Made by a program: the position numbers and the translations under genes
Shown: piece after piece, positions 1 through 10,746 of the stretch
Layout: each line of letters starts with the position of its first letter
Position numbering within the stretch: position 1 is the stretch's first letter
NCBI GenBank assembly: GCA_039812685.1
Contig: JBDIBB010000001.1
Span: 1 to 64,000, forward strand
Direction of reading: 5' to 3'
From: JBDIBB01 sp039812685
Lineage (GTDB): Bacteria; Acidobacteriota; Vicinamibacteria; Vicinamibacterales; JAFNAJ01
DNA: 64,000 nucleotides
Notes under the pieces: model-generated
Seen by the model: only the letters and a program-made list of their open reading frames with translations
Told to the model about the DNA's origin: nothing
The model's database searches: none

Positions 1-896
1 GCGCGCTGTCGCGCGTCGAGCGCGAGATCCGCGAGGACGAGATGCGCGCCCCAGGCGCGCGCATCGATCTCGAGCGCGCGCGCGGCGTGGCGGCGCGCCG
101 CCGGCGCATCGGTCACCGCCGCCGCTTTCGCCAGGCCCACGATGGCCGGCACGTAGGCGGAGTCCACCGACAACGCGCGCTCGAAGGATCGGGCGGCTTC
201 CGATTCGTTGTGCGTGGCCAGGAACAGCTCACCCCACGCGGTTTCCGTCGCGGGGTCTCCGCCAAGCGCCGCGACGGCCTCGCGGAACAGGTCGTTGGCC
301 AGCCGGTGCGCGCCGAGCGCGAACGCCGCGCGCGCGCCGCGCGCCAGCGCCGGACCTTCGGCCTCCCCGCTGCCCGCGGCCACCAGCGGCGCGAGCAGGG
401 CCTGGGCGTCCTCGCTCCGGCCGAACCGCTGCTGCACGAGGCCGGCCTCGAGGGCCGCGTCTCCGAGGGGATCACGTGCCGCGGCCGGCAGCAGAAGCTC
501 CAGGGCCCGTTCGTAGCCGCCCGTGCGCAACTCGAGCCGCGCCCGTGCCACCGCGGGCGCCACGTCGTCAGGCGAGGACTCGGCCACCAGGACGCCCACG
601 GCCGCGTCGTCGCCGCGGGCGAGCAGTCGATCGACGCGATCGAGCCAGGCGCGCGCCGCCGGCCGATCGGTGAGCGGCGTCTCGCGCGGCGGGTCGGCCG
701 AAGGCTGGCTCGGGGGTGCGGAAACCCGCGGCGGGCGCGGCCGCACCACCACCTGTGCGGCCGCCACGGCGGGCGCGGGCCACGTCACGACCAGCCCCAT
801 CGCCACGCACGCAGCCGGCCAGAGCCATCCCGGCAGGATGCGCTGACGCCGCCGCGAGACAGGGAGCATGCCCTGGCGATGTCGATCGTCGTTCAT
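1..896 (-). CDS. Exported TPR-repeat protein, C-terminus beyond window
   Basis: The frame is open from an ATG at 896 to the left edge, giving about 298 visible residues with no stop, so the gene is cut by the window. The N-terminus is basic and is followed by a hydrophobic stretch (about residues 22-47) ending in an Ala-rich VAAAQ, which reads as a signal peptide. From about residue 75 on, the sequence is helical and Ala-rich. It contains TPR-like pairs such as ARSFERALSVDSAYVPAIVG, in which each repeat ends in a D/N-x-x-Y/A turn. The role is probably as a periplasmic scaffold. Nothing visible shows an enzyme domain, though one could lie in the missing C-terminus. A TATAAT box lies 20 bases upstream of the ATG. 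The TPR call is firm; the function is unknown. Confidence 0.7.
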   Translation of the reverse strand, partial: MNDDRHRQGMLPVSRRRQRILPGWLWPAACVAMGLVVTWPAPAVAAAQVVVRPRPPRVSAPPSQPSADPPRETPLTDRPAARAWLDRVDRLLARGDDAAVGVLVAESSPDDVAPAVARARLELRTGGYERALELLLPAAARDPLGDAALEAGLVQQRFGRSEDAQALLAPLVAAGSGEAEGPALARGARAAFALGAHRLANDLFREAVAALGGDPATETAWGELFLATHNESEAARSFERALSVDSAYVPAIVGLAKAAAVTDAPAARRHAARALEIDARAWGAHLVLADLALDARQR

Positions 897-916
897 GACG
901 CAGGTCCGAAGCCTCG

Positions 917-922
917 ATTATA
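917..922 (-). promoter_or_regulatory. -10 box of the TPR gene
   Basis: A perfect TATAAT reads on the minus strand, 20 bases before the ATG at 896. The predicted leader is therefore only about 13 bases. No convincing -35 hexamer is visible at 16-18 bases spacing. Confidence 0.45.
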
Positions 923-1086
923 GCCGACGCTTCCGCCGGTCCTCCGGCGCCAGCCGTCGGTCCTGCGCCCGCTCGAGGAGCCGGCCGGCGGCTGAGGTGG
1001 CGGCAGGGCGCCGCCCATGACGCTGCTCGATGGCGATCCCCCCTCTGCGCTGATCGACGAGGGAAGCCCCGCCGCCGCGCGTGGGC

Positions 1087-2604
1087 TCAATACACGTTGC
1101 GCCAGGTGAAGAAGGCAGCCGCCAGCATCCCCTGCAGCGCCATCCATGACATCACCACGCGCGGGGTAGCCGCCGGTGACAATCGCCAGCCCAGATAGAC
1201 GAATACCGGAAACAGCGTCGACGTGATGCGCCCCATCGAGAGGAAGCCGCCCGCGAAGAACGGCGGCAGGATCGTGATGAGGATCAGCACCGCGTAGCCA
1301 AACCCGAGCCGCCGTCCGACGGGCCAGGTCACCGCGAGGCTGCCCACCATGGCCAGCAGGTAGAGGGCCTCGATCGGCTGCGCGCGCACGTAGCCGTACA
1401 CCCCGAGGTTCCCGATCGCGGCCAGGCTGTCGAGCGGCATCGCCTCGACGCCGTGGAAGGTGCGTCCCCACGCGGCGTGCGCCTGCATCCACGCGAGCGG
1501 CTGCGAAGTGAGCGTCCAGAGCCATGCCGAGAAGGCCACCATGCCGAGCCCCGGCATGGCGGCGACCACGAGCGCACGGGTGAACGACATCCACCCCGGG
1601 CGCGGCGAGGGATCGCCAGCCGCCAGGGTACGAGGCAGGAAGGCCTGTTGCAGCGCCATGATGCCCAGCGGCACGCTCAGCAGGCAGCCGTTCGGCCGCG
1701 TGAGGCCGACCAGCAGGCCCCAGAGCGAGGCGGGCAGGTCCTCATGGCGCCGGAAGTGATAGATCGCCCCGACCACGCCGAGCAGATAGAGGCCCTCGGT
1801 GTAGAGCGCGCCGAAGAAGTACGCGAACGGAAAGGCCGACAGCAGCCAGACGCTGCCCTTCGCCGCCTGCCATCCGAGCGTGTCGCGCGCGAAGCGAAAC
1901 AGGTAGATCAGCGCCCACGCGCTCGCGGCAAGCGAGACGACCCAGCCTCCCAGCATGGTGCGGCCGTTCAGACGCTGGTCGAGTTCCACGAGGTTCACGC
2001 TGCCCGGCGCCAGCGGCGAACGGGCGCCCAGCAGTCCGGCCGCGGTGCGCATCAGCATCGGGTACGCGGGGAAGAACGCGATGTTCTGTTGCCCGTGCGT
2101 CGCGGGGTCGTAGTCGTAGCCGTCGATCGCGATGCCGAGGTACCAGCCGGCGTCCCATCGGAACGGCAGGTTCACCAGTTCGTTCCGGACCGCCCGCGCC
2201 GACGGCTCGTGGCCAGGGGGATAGCCGATGATGAGCACGGCGAAGAACGCCGCCACGAGGATCGGCAGCCGGATGGCGAGCATCGCGCGCCACGCCTCGC
2301 CGACGGCGGGATCGTGGCGCCACGCGTGGCAGCGGTGCCGCAGCCGCTCGATCGGCGTGACCCGCCGGAACAGGGCGAGGCGAATCGCCGCCAGCCCCAT
2401 CGCCAGCAGCAACGGGCGCCACGGCGACAGGATCGACAGTGACACGCTGCCGTACCGCAACCGGATGCCGCCGGACAGCAGCGCCATGATGCCCAGGGCG
2501 AGCGCAATCGCGGCTGCCGCGTCGAGCAGGCGCGCGTGACGGGGCACGGCCGTCACGGGGGATTCGGGGGCGGATGGGACGCTGGTCACGAACGGTCCTG
2601 TCAC
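1087..2604 (-). CDS. PIG-V-like integral membrane mannosyltransferase
   Basis: The product has 505 residues and about ten or more hydrophobic segments. Near residue 148 is the sequence RWDAGWYLGIAIDGYDY, followed by an NIAFFPAYPMLMR segment and later FFGALYTEGLYLL. This arrangement (W-D near the first luminal loop, FFP-YP, then a T/S-E-x-Y/L box) is typical of the PIG-V branch of polyprenyl-phosphate-dependent mannosyltransferases. Bacterial members are thought to transfer a sugar from a lipid carrier on the outer face of the inner membrane; the acceptor here is unknown. The start is a GTG at 2604. A TAGAGT box overlaps the end of the upstream flavoprotein gene (2644-2649), so the gene may have its own promoter. 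Family assignment is good; substrate is inference. Confidence 0.7.
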   Translation of the reverse strand: MTGPFVTSVPSAPESPVTAVPRHARLLDAAAAIALALGIMALLSGGIRLRYGSVSLSILSPWRPLLLAMGLAAIRLALFRRVTPIERLRHRCHAWRHDPAVGEAWRAMLAIRLPILVAAFFAVLIIGYPPGHEPSARAVRNELVNLPFRWDAGWYLGIAIDGYDYDPATHGQQNIAFFPAYPMLMRTAAGLLGARSPLAPGSVNLVELDQRLNGRTMLGGWVVSLAASAWALIYLFRFARDTLGWQAAKGSVWLLSAFPFAYFFGALYTEGLYLLGVVGAIYHFRRHEDLPASLWGLLVGLTRPNGCLLSVPLGIMALQQAFLPRTLAAGDPSPRPGWMSFTRALVVAAMPGLGMVAFSAWLWTLTSQPLAWMQAHAAWGRTFHGVEAMPLDSLAAIGNLGVYGYVRAQPIEALYLLAMVGSLAVTWPVGRRLGFGYAVLILITILPPFFAGGFLSMGRITSTLFPVFVYLGWRLSPAATPRVVMSWMALQGMLAAAFFTWRNVY

Positions 2605-2646
2605 GATGAGGGTGCGGCCGAGCGCCGGGGAGCGCGTCTCCCGACT

Positions 2647-3768
2647 CTACACCTTCATCGCATCCGGATGAGGTGGATTTGCCAGGATGCGCGCCATCAG
2701 CCGCAGGCCGGCGGCCCGCACGGCGGGGACGGGAACGAGATCCTGCAGGACGAGCAGCGCGCGCAGGCGCCGTTCGCGCCCGCGCGCCCCGCGGAACGTC
2801 GCCAGCCGGCGCCGCGCCAGCTCGACGTGCGGGCGCAGGGTCGGGCGTTCGAGCGCGGTCAGCGCGGCCTCCCCCGCCAGCACGCCCCCCCGCAGCGCCC
2901 GCCAGAGGTCGTCGCCTGGCAGGCGAGAGGCGGCATGTACGGCATCGCCCGCCAGCAGCAGGCCCGGAGCGCCTGCCGCGGGGATGGTCGCGCCGCCCTC
3001 GTCACGGACGGTCACGGGAGAGGCCAGGCGCACCTGTGCCGCGCTGATGGCGAACTCAGGAAACGACGCGAGGACGCCGCGCGGCCAGCCGTCGCGTTCC
3101 CCTGCGCCGGGAGGCGGGATCCCTGCGGCGATCAACGACGTGAGGCCTCCCGGGAGTGACGTGAGGCCGAGCCATCGGCCCCGGCCCACGTGAATCTCCC
3201 GCGCGGCGTCCGCCAGGTCGATACCCTGAACCAGGGCGGCGGACACCGGCCGGCGGCGTCCGGCGCGCCCGCCGAGGCCGGCGGCCCGCGCCAGGGCCGA
3301 GTCACAGCCGTCGGCCGCGATCGTCACCACGGCGGGGACGCGGATCGAGCCGGCGCCCGTGTCCAGTGATGCGCCGCGCACGACGCCGTCCTGGAGCAAC
3401 AGGCCGGCCGCGCGCACGCCCACCCGCACCTGCACGCCCGCCGCACCGGCCGCCGCCAGCAGCGCCGCGTCGAGGTCGGCTCGCGCGAGGCTCCAGCCCG
3501 CGGCGCCCTCCGCGTAGCCGGCCGCCGCCATCATCGGGCCGGCCGTGACGCGCGCCCCGCTCACGCGGCACCCTCGAAGGCCGTGCTCCACGGCGACGCC
3601 CAGGCGAAGGAGTTCCACACTGGCCTGCGGATCGAGGAACTCACCGGCGACCAAGCGATCGGGTTCGCGCCGCGCTTCCACGAGCAGCACCCGCACGCCC
3701 TGGCGCGCCAGCACGATGGCCGCCGCGGCGCCCGCTGGTCCGCCGCCCGCCACCAGCGCCTCAACCAC
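2647..3768 (-). CDS. FAD-dependent oxidoreductase (geranylgeranyl reductase/monooxygenase fold)
   Basis: The protein begins almost directly with an FAD-binding Rossmann motif, EALVAGGGPAGAAAAIVLA, followed by a ribose-binding acidic residue in LLVEARRE. A second FAD contact, AADGCDSALARAAG, lies near residue 150, and the third GD box, GDAVHAASRLPGDDLWRA, near residue 273. This order is that of the PHBH-like flavoproteins that include geranylgeranyl reductases and aromatic hydroxylases. No substrate-defining domain is recognisable. I place the start at a GTG at 3768, because it leaves the usual few residues before the GGGPAG loop. An ATG at 3852 would add 28 low-complexity residues, and a TAGGAT -10-like box overlaps that ATG, which argues against it. 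The gene is followed 42 bases later by the PIG-V gene. Confidence 0.65.
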   Translation of the reverse strand: MVEALVAGGGPAGAAAAIVLARQGVRVLLVEARREPDRLVAGEFLDPQASVELLRLGVAVEHGLRGCRVSGARVTAGPMMAAAGYAEGAAGWSLARADLDAALLAAAGAAGVQVRVGVRAAGLLLQDGVVRGASLDTGAGSIRVPAVVTIAADGCDSALARAAGLGGRAGRRRPVSAALVQGIDLADAAREIHVGRGRWLGLTSLPGGLTSLIAAGIPPPGAGERDGWPRGVLASFPEFAISAAQVRLASPVTVRDEGGATIPAAGAPGLLLAGDAVHAASRLPGDDLWRALRGGVLAGEAALTALERPTLRPHVELARRRLATFRGARGRERRLRALLVLQDLVPVPAVRAAGLRLMARILANPPHPDAMKV

Positions 3769-4016
3769 GGGGACGCACCGTTGGCCGCCCGGACTGGTGC
3801 CGCGTTCCGGCGCTGCCGTGGGGAACGGGGCCGACGCGCATTGGTTGCGCATCCTACCGCGGCTGGACGTGGCGGTGCCGGCCGATCGGCGCGTGCGCGT
3901 GCGCTACACTGGAAGCCGCCGGCGCCGGCTCTTCTCCGAGGCCGGGACCGGCGAACGCGCCCCGGGGTCCGGCCGGCACGGGAACGGCACTCGAATACCC
4001 TTCCAATCCACACGCC

Positions 4017-6542
<2,526 letters not shown>

Positions 6543-6612
6543 TCTCCCGCGGAGGGGGCACCCGTGGCTGGCCCGCGCCGCTGGCTGCCCACGGCCCGCT
6601 GGAGAGGATGCG

Positions 6613-7074
6613 GTGACCGCCCGCTGGCTGCGGCGACTCTTCAACCTGTACCCGCCCTTCCTCGGCGCAGGGGTGCGCGTGCGGCACCTCGCCGACGACT
6701 ACCGGTCGGCTCGCGTGGAGATGCCGCTGCGGTGGTACAACCGCAACTACGTCGGCACGCACTTCGGCGGCAGCCTCTTCTCGATGACCGACCCGTTCCT
6801 CATGCTCATGCTCATGCGGAACCTCGGCAACGGCTATCGTGTGTGGGACAAGGCCGCGTCGATCGAGTTCGTGACACCGGGCCGCGGAACGATGGTGGCG
6901 GAATTCGCCATCGACGAGCCGCTGCTCGCGTCGATCCGCGACGCCACGGCCTCCGGCGAGAAATACCTGCCCTGGTTCGACATCGAGGTGCGCGATGTGG
7001 ATGGCGGCCTCATCGCGCGCGTGCGCAAGCAGATCTACGTCCGGCGGAAGGATGCGCGCGGCGCGATGCCGTGA
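6613..7074 (+). CDS. DUF4442 hotdog-fold protein (putative thioesterase)
   Basis: The product has 153 residues. The start is a GTG at 6613, fixed by a GGAGAGG Shine-Dalgarno at 6601-6607. The conserved block RWYNRNYVGTHFGGSLFSMT, with the following DPFLMLMLMRNLG and WDKAASIEFVTPGRG, identifies the DUF4442 family, which has the hotdog fold of PaaI/YiiD-like thioesterases. By family analogy it may hydrolyse an acyl-CoA or related thioester in the cytoplasm. No experimental function is known to me for DUF4442. It lies 70 bases after lon on the same strand, and its context gives no substrate. The next gene is separated by a heptamer repeat patch. Confidence 0.8.
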   Translation: MTARWLRRLFNLYPPFLGAGVRVRHLADDYRSARVEMPLRWYNRNYVGTHFGGSLFSMTDPFLMLMLMRNLGNGYRVWDKAASIEFVTPGRGTMVAEFAIDEPLLASIRDATASGEKYLPWFDIEVRDVDGGLIARVRKQIYVRRKDARGAMP

Positions 7075-7124
7075 GCCGCCAGGGGCGCGCGTCGCCGCCA
7101 GCCGCCCGGCCTCCTCCCGGCCTC

Positions 7125-7152
7125 ACGCCCCAAGCCCCACGCCCCAAGCCCG
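7125..7152 (-). repeat. Heptamer tandem repeat, 4 units
   Basis: Four consecutive 7-base units read acgcccc, aagcccc, acgcccc, aagcccg on the plus strand. On the minus strand these are copies of GGGGCKT. They end three bases before the start codon of the glycosyltransferase gene. The same heptamer family (GRGGCKT) occurs in the opposite orientation at 20294-20349. Confidence 0.75.
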
Positions 7153-7155
7153 CCG

Positions 7156-8283
7156 ATGCCCGTCGTCTTCTACATCTCCGGTCACGGATTCGGTCACGCC
7201 TCACGTGCGATCGAGGTGATCAACGCGCTGCTCGTCCGCCGCCCGGACGCGAGCATTCACGTCCGGACGCCGGCGGCCCGCTGGCTGTTCGACGTCACCG
7301 TCCGCGGGACCATTCACTACCATCACGCCGAGCCGGACACCGGCGTCGTCCAGCGCGACAGCCTGCACCCCGACCTGGAGGCGACGGCGGCGGCCGCGCG
7401 CGCCTTCTACGAGTCGTTCGATGCCAGAACCCGGCGCGAGGCGGCCTGGCTGCGCGGCGCCGGCGCCCGCCTGGTCGTGGCCGACATTCCGCCGCTGGCG
7501 CTGGCCGCGGCCGACGCGGCCGGCATCCCCGCCGTGGCGATGGGCAACTTCACGTGGGACTGGATCTACGACGACTACGCCTCGTGGTTCGGAACGGCGG
7601 CGTGGATCCCGGCCCTGATCCGATCCACCCATCGGTTCGCCGAGGAGGCCTGGCGGCTGCCGATGCACGGCGGGTTCGCCGGCTTCCGGCGCGTCATCGA
7701 TCTGCCCTTCGTCGCGCGGCACTCCCTGCGCCGACGCGAGGAGGTACGGGCGCGCCTGGGGATCCAGGCGCATCGACACGCCGTGCTGGTGTCGTTCGGC
7801 GGGTTCGGGCTGCGCTCGATGGGCCTGGACGCGCTCACGCGCCTCGAGGGCTACGACTTCATCGTCACCGAGGGATCGCTGGTGCCGCAGGGCGCACGCA
7901 CGGCCGGCGCGGCCGACACGCGGCACCTGAACGTGGTCTCGGTGAACGAGCACGCCTGGTACGGTGAAGGCTGGCGCTATGAGGACCTGGTGAAGGCGGC
8001 CGACGTGGTGGTCACCAAACCCGGCTACGGCATCATCGCCGAGTGCCTGGCCAACGACGCGGCGATGGTCTACACGTCGCGCGGCCGGTTCCTCGAGTAC
8101 GACACGCTCGTCGCCGCGCTGCCCCGCACGCTGTCGAGCGCCTTCATCCCGAACGACGACCTGCTGGCGGGCCGCTGGGAGGTGGCGATCGAGGCGGCGC
8201 TCGCGCGGCCGCGGCCGCCCGCGCGCGAGGCGAGTGACGGCGCGGAGTTCGCGGCCGATCGGCTGCTGTCGTTCATGGTGTGA
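7156..8283 (+). CDS. GT-B glycosyltransferase-like protein, L-arabinokinase N-terminal type
   Basis: The product has 375 residues and starts PVVFYISGHGFGHASRAIEV, the glycine-rich first loop of MurG/UGT-like GT-B proteins. It continues with VVADIPPLALAAADAAGIPA and VAMGNFTWDWIYDDYASW. This combination is the signature I know from the N-terminal domain of plant and bacterial L-arabinokinase-like proteins, where it precedes a GHMP kinase. Here the kinase is absent and the protein ends after the C-terminal Rossmann half (VVTKPGYGIIAECLANDAAM, a nucleotide-sugar site). Function is unknown; binding of a nucleotide sugar is the likeliest property. The ATG at 7156 follows the repeat patch with no clear Shine-Dalgarno. 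Confidence 0.65.
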   Translation: MPVVFYISGHGFGHASRAIEVINALLVRRPDASIHVRTPAARWLFDVTVRGTIHYHHAEPDTGVVQRDSLHPDLEATAAAARAFYESFDARTRREAAWLRGAGARLVVADIPPLALAAADAAGIPAVAMGNFTWDWIYDDYASWFGTAAWIPALIRSTHRFAEEAWRLPMHGGFAGFRRVIDLPFVARHSLRRREEVRARLGIQAHRHAVLVSFGGFGLRSMGLDALTRLEGYDFIVTEGSLVPQGARTAGAADTRHLNVVSVNEHAWYGEGWRYEDLVKAADVVVTKPGYGIIAECLANDAAMVYTSRGRFLEYDTLVAALPRTLSSAFIPNDDLLAGRWEVAIEAALARPRPPAREASDGAEFAADRLLSFMV

Positions 8284-8430
8284 CGAGCGGCCGGTCCCCT
8301 GCGAATCCGACGTCGGCCGGATGGCCCGGCCCTCGTGCCGGATGGCGCCGACCGCCCCGCTGAAGGCCCACCCCCTCGTCCCGGGCTCCCGCACCGCCGT
8401 GAAGCGGGCAGCCGCGAACGGTCCGTGTGC

Positions 8431-8436
8431 GATACT
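8431..8436 (+). promoter_or_regulatory. -10 box of the astacin gene
   Basis: GATACT lies 34 bases before the preferred GTG start. It predicts a leader of about 27 bases carrying the AAGGAGG site. No clear -35 element is seen. Confidence 0.35.
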
Positions 8437-8457
8437 GCTGCGGCCTGCGCTGTCGCG

Positions 8458-8464
8458 AAGGAGG
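8458..8464 (+). promoter_or_regulatory. Shine-Dalgarno that decides the astacin start
   Basis: AAGGAGG directly abuts an ATG at 8465, too close for use. It is 6 bases from the in-frame GTG at 8471, the ideal distance. The GTG is therefore preferred. Confidence 0.6.
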
Positions 8465-8470
8465 ATGTCC

Positions 8471-9865
8471 GTGTCCAGGTTCCGGCGCTGCGCGATCGGC
8501 CTCGTCCTGATGGCAGGATCGGGAAGCCTGCCACTCGCCGGCCAGACGATCACCGGGCCCGCGGGGATCATCACCGCGCCGCCTTCGCCGCTCGAGCGGC
8601 GCTTCACCCCACCGTCATTGGCGCCCGGCGAGATCATGATTGACGACATGATCTTCGAGGCGGCACGCCTCGAGCGCCGGCCCGGCGCAGCCGGCCCGTT
8701 CGGAAGCAGCTACGAGAGCTTCAACGCCAGGCCCTGGGAGTTCGGCTATGTGCCGATCGCCTTCGCGAACGACACCACCGACACCGACCGCGTGAGGTTC
8801 TTCAGCGCCTGCGACATGTGGAAGGCGTCGGGCGTCGTGTGCATGCCCCGCACCGACGAGCCCGTGTGGGTGGTGGTGCAGCGCTCCGGCGACGGCTGCT
8901 TCGCCAAGGTGGGGATGGGCGTCGCGGGACCGCAGGTCATCAACCTCTCCACCGGCTGCTGGGTGCCGGGCATCATCGCGCACGAGATCGGGCACGCGCT
9001 CGGCCTCGTCCACGAGCACCAGCGGCCCGATCGCGACACCTACGTCACCATCAACTACGACAACATCGAGGATGACGCGGAGGACAACTTCGTCCGCATC
9101 GTCACGGCCCGCATGTGGGGCCCTTACGATTTCGGGTCGCTCATGCACTATTCGAAGACCGCCTTCGCGAAGGCCGGCGGCCTCGAGACCATCACGCCGA
9201 AGCCGGAGTACGCGCAGCAGGCCGCCAACCTCGGCCAGCGCACGCGCGTGAGCGACGCCGACGCGACGGCCGTGGCGGGCGTCTACAACCTCCCGCCCCA
9301 CATCTTCCGCGCCTATCCGCTCAACCCGCGGGTCTTCACGATCGGACGGACCGAGGCCCTCGCGGCGATGGCGGCCATCAACGCCTACTACGCGGCGCCG
9401 CGCGGCCTGAACCGGACCAACGGCCTGTCGCTCAACGGCCGGCCGGACTTCCTCGGGCTGGCGGCGTGGTTCTTCGATACCTACGTGAACGCCCGCTACG
9501 CGGGCTACGCCGAACTGGAGGCGCGCTACCACGTGATGGCCCACATCACGCAGAGCGAGGAATGGCGCACGATGAACCCCGGTCGTGCGCCGGCCGCTCC
9601 CCTGCCCGTCGGCAACACGCTGCCCTTCGACCGGGGCGAACTGCTGGCGGTGATGGAGCGTCTCGACCGGTTCTACTCGGCGCCGGAAGGACTCCAGCGG
9701 CCCAACGGCCTGTCACTCAACGGCCAGCCCGATTTCCTGGGCATCGCCGCCTGGGTGGTGGACGTCTACCTCGGGGCACGCCTCGGCGGCCTCACGCCAG
9801 ACGCCGCCTGGCAGCGCGTGGTGAGCCAGATCCAGACCACCGAGGAGTGGCGATCGAAACACTGA
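8471..9865 (+). CDS. Secreted astacin-family (M12A) zinc metalloprotease
   Basis: The product has 464 residues with an N-terminal signal peptide (FRRCAIGLVLMAGSGSLPLA then GQ). The catalytic zinc site HEIGHALGLVHEHQRPDRD lies near residue 170, and the Met-turn SLMHYSKTAFA near 223. Both are diagnostic of astacins (HExxHxxGxxHE with the following R-x-D). The C-terminal third is not astacin. It is two tandem copies of an approximately 80-residue module, at about residues 290-372 and 385-464. Each contains a GL-x-R-x-NGLSLNG-x-PDFLG-x-AAW core and ends in EEWR, and resembles the exported DUF4214-like/LNG modules. They are probably binding or localisation domains. The protein should act outside the cytoplasm on unknown substrates. 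The gene stands alone, convergent with a methyltransferase. Confidence 0.85.
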   Translation: MSRFRRCAIGLVLMAGSGSLPLAGQTITGPAGIITAPPSPLERRFTPPSLAPGEIMIDDMIFEAARLERRPGAAGPFGSSYESFNARPWEFGYVPIAFANDTTDTDRVRFFSACDMWKASGVVCMPRTDEPVWVVVQRSGDGCFAKVGMGVAGPQVINLSTGCWVPGIIAHEIGHALGLVHEHQRPDRDTYVTINYDNIEDDAEDNFVRIVTARMWGPYDFGSLMHYSKTAFAKAGGLETITPKPEYAQQAANLGQRTRVSDADATAVAGVYNLPPHIFRAYPLNPRVFTIGRTEALAAMAAINAYYAAPRGLNRTNGLSLNGRPDFLGLAAWFFDTYVNARYAGYAELEARYHVMAHITQSEEWRTMNPGRAPAAPLPVGNTLPFDRGELLAVMERLDRFYSAPEGLQRPNGLSLNGQPDFLGIAAWVVDVYLGARLGGLTPDAAWQRVVSQIQTTEEWRSKH

Positions 9866-9907
9866 GGACTCGGTGGCCGCGGCCAGCCCGCGACCGCGCG
9901 CCCGCGC

Positions 9908-10609
9908 TCAGTCCTTGACGCAGGTGACCAGTGACCAGATCCGCGGGATGTTCACCTTCTCCACCGAGACCGGCGTGAGCCTGGCCTGATCGAGGAACCC
10001 GGGGAGGTCGAGGTCGGCCTTGAACCCGATGTGGATCGTCATCGGCGAGATCAGCCGCTCGACGAAGGCCAGCGCGGGATTCGGGCTGCGGAAGTGGTTC
10101 AGGAAGATGATCCGGCCTCCCGGCCGGCACACCCGCCGCATCTCGCGCGCCACCTGCACCGGATCCGGCACCACGCTGATCAGGTACGGCGCATAGACGA
10201 TGTCGAAGCTGTGGTCGGCGAACTTCAGGTCGGCGGCGTCCATCTGGAACAGCCGGACGTTGCGGATGTTGCCGCGTTCGATCCGCTCGTGGGCCTTCTC
10301 GAGCATCGACGCCGAGAAGTCGATGCCGGTCACCTGGCACTCCCGCGGGTAGAGCGACGCGTTGATGCCGGTGCCGACGCCCACCTCCAGGATCGAGCTT
10401 CCGTGCCCGATGGCCATCCGGCGCATCGCCTGGAGCCGGCCCGGGTGCAGGGTCGGGCCGAAGACCATGTCGTAAATCGTGGCCAGGTTGTCGTAGACCC
10501 TGTCGACGAAGTAGTTGTCGACGTCGGTGACCGACAGGGCGCGGGTGGCGGCATCCGAGGACACGAGGATGCTGTGCCTGTCGCGGGACTCGCGATCGAA
10601 GAGCGGCAT
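9908..10609 (-). CDS. Class I SAM methyltransferase, PmtA/UbiE-like
   Basis: The product has 233 residues from the ATG at 10609. The region VYDNLATIYDMVFGPTLHPG precedes SAM motif I, ILEVGVGTGINASLYP (about residue 71). It is followed by VTGIDFSASMLEKAHERIE and a post-motif FDIVYAPYLISVVPDP. This layout, especially Y-D-x-x-F-G-x-x-x-H-x-x-R, is that of Rhodobacter-type phosphatidylethanolamine N-methyltransferases, with UbiE as the nearest alternative. The likely reaction is methylation of a lipid headgroup at the inner membrane. There is no membrane segment. A TATAGT box at 10640-10645 gives a short leader. A longer in-frame extension upstream (to 10750) crosses that promoter and is not used. 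Confidence 0.7.
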   Translation of the reverse strand: MPLFDRESRDRHSILVSSDAATRALSVTDVDNYFVDRVYDNLATIYDMVFGPTLHPGRLQAMRRMAIGHGSSILEVGVGTGINASLYPRECQVTGIDFSASMLEKAHERIERGNIRNVRLFQMDAADLKFADHSFDIVYAPYLISVVPDPVQVAREMRRVCRPGGRIIFLNHFRSPNPALAFVERLISPMTIHIGFKADLDLPGFLDQARLTPVSVEKVNIPRIWSLVTCVKD

Positions 10610-10639
10610 GGGCGGCGTGGACTCCGTCGAAGCTAGGGG

Positions 10640-10645
10640 ACTATA
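10640..10645 (-). promoter_or_regulatory. -10 box of the methyltransferase gene
   Basis: TATAGT on the minus strand lies 30 bases before the ATG. It sits inside GGGG...CCCC flanks, a small dyad that could bind a regulator. Confidence 0.4.
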
Positions 10646-10746
10646 CCCCGTCGGACAGGCACCGGCAAGCGCTTCCTCGAAGCGTCCCGCCGGGAATCTC
10701 CGGCGTCGATGGCCTGTCCGCAGGACGCCGGCAGCGCCGGGGCCAT

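Noticed and set aside
893..1594. A 233-codon frame overlapping the PIG-V gene in another phase
   Set aside because: It overlaps the end of a protein with clear membrane topology and family motifs, and ends without any domain of its own.
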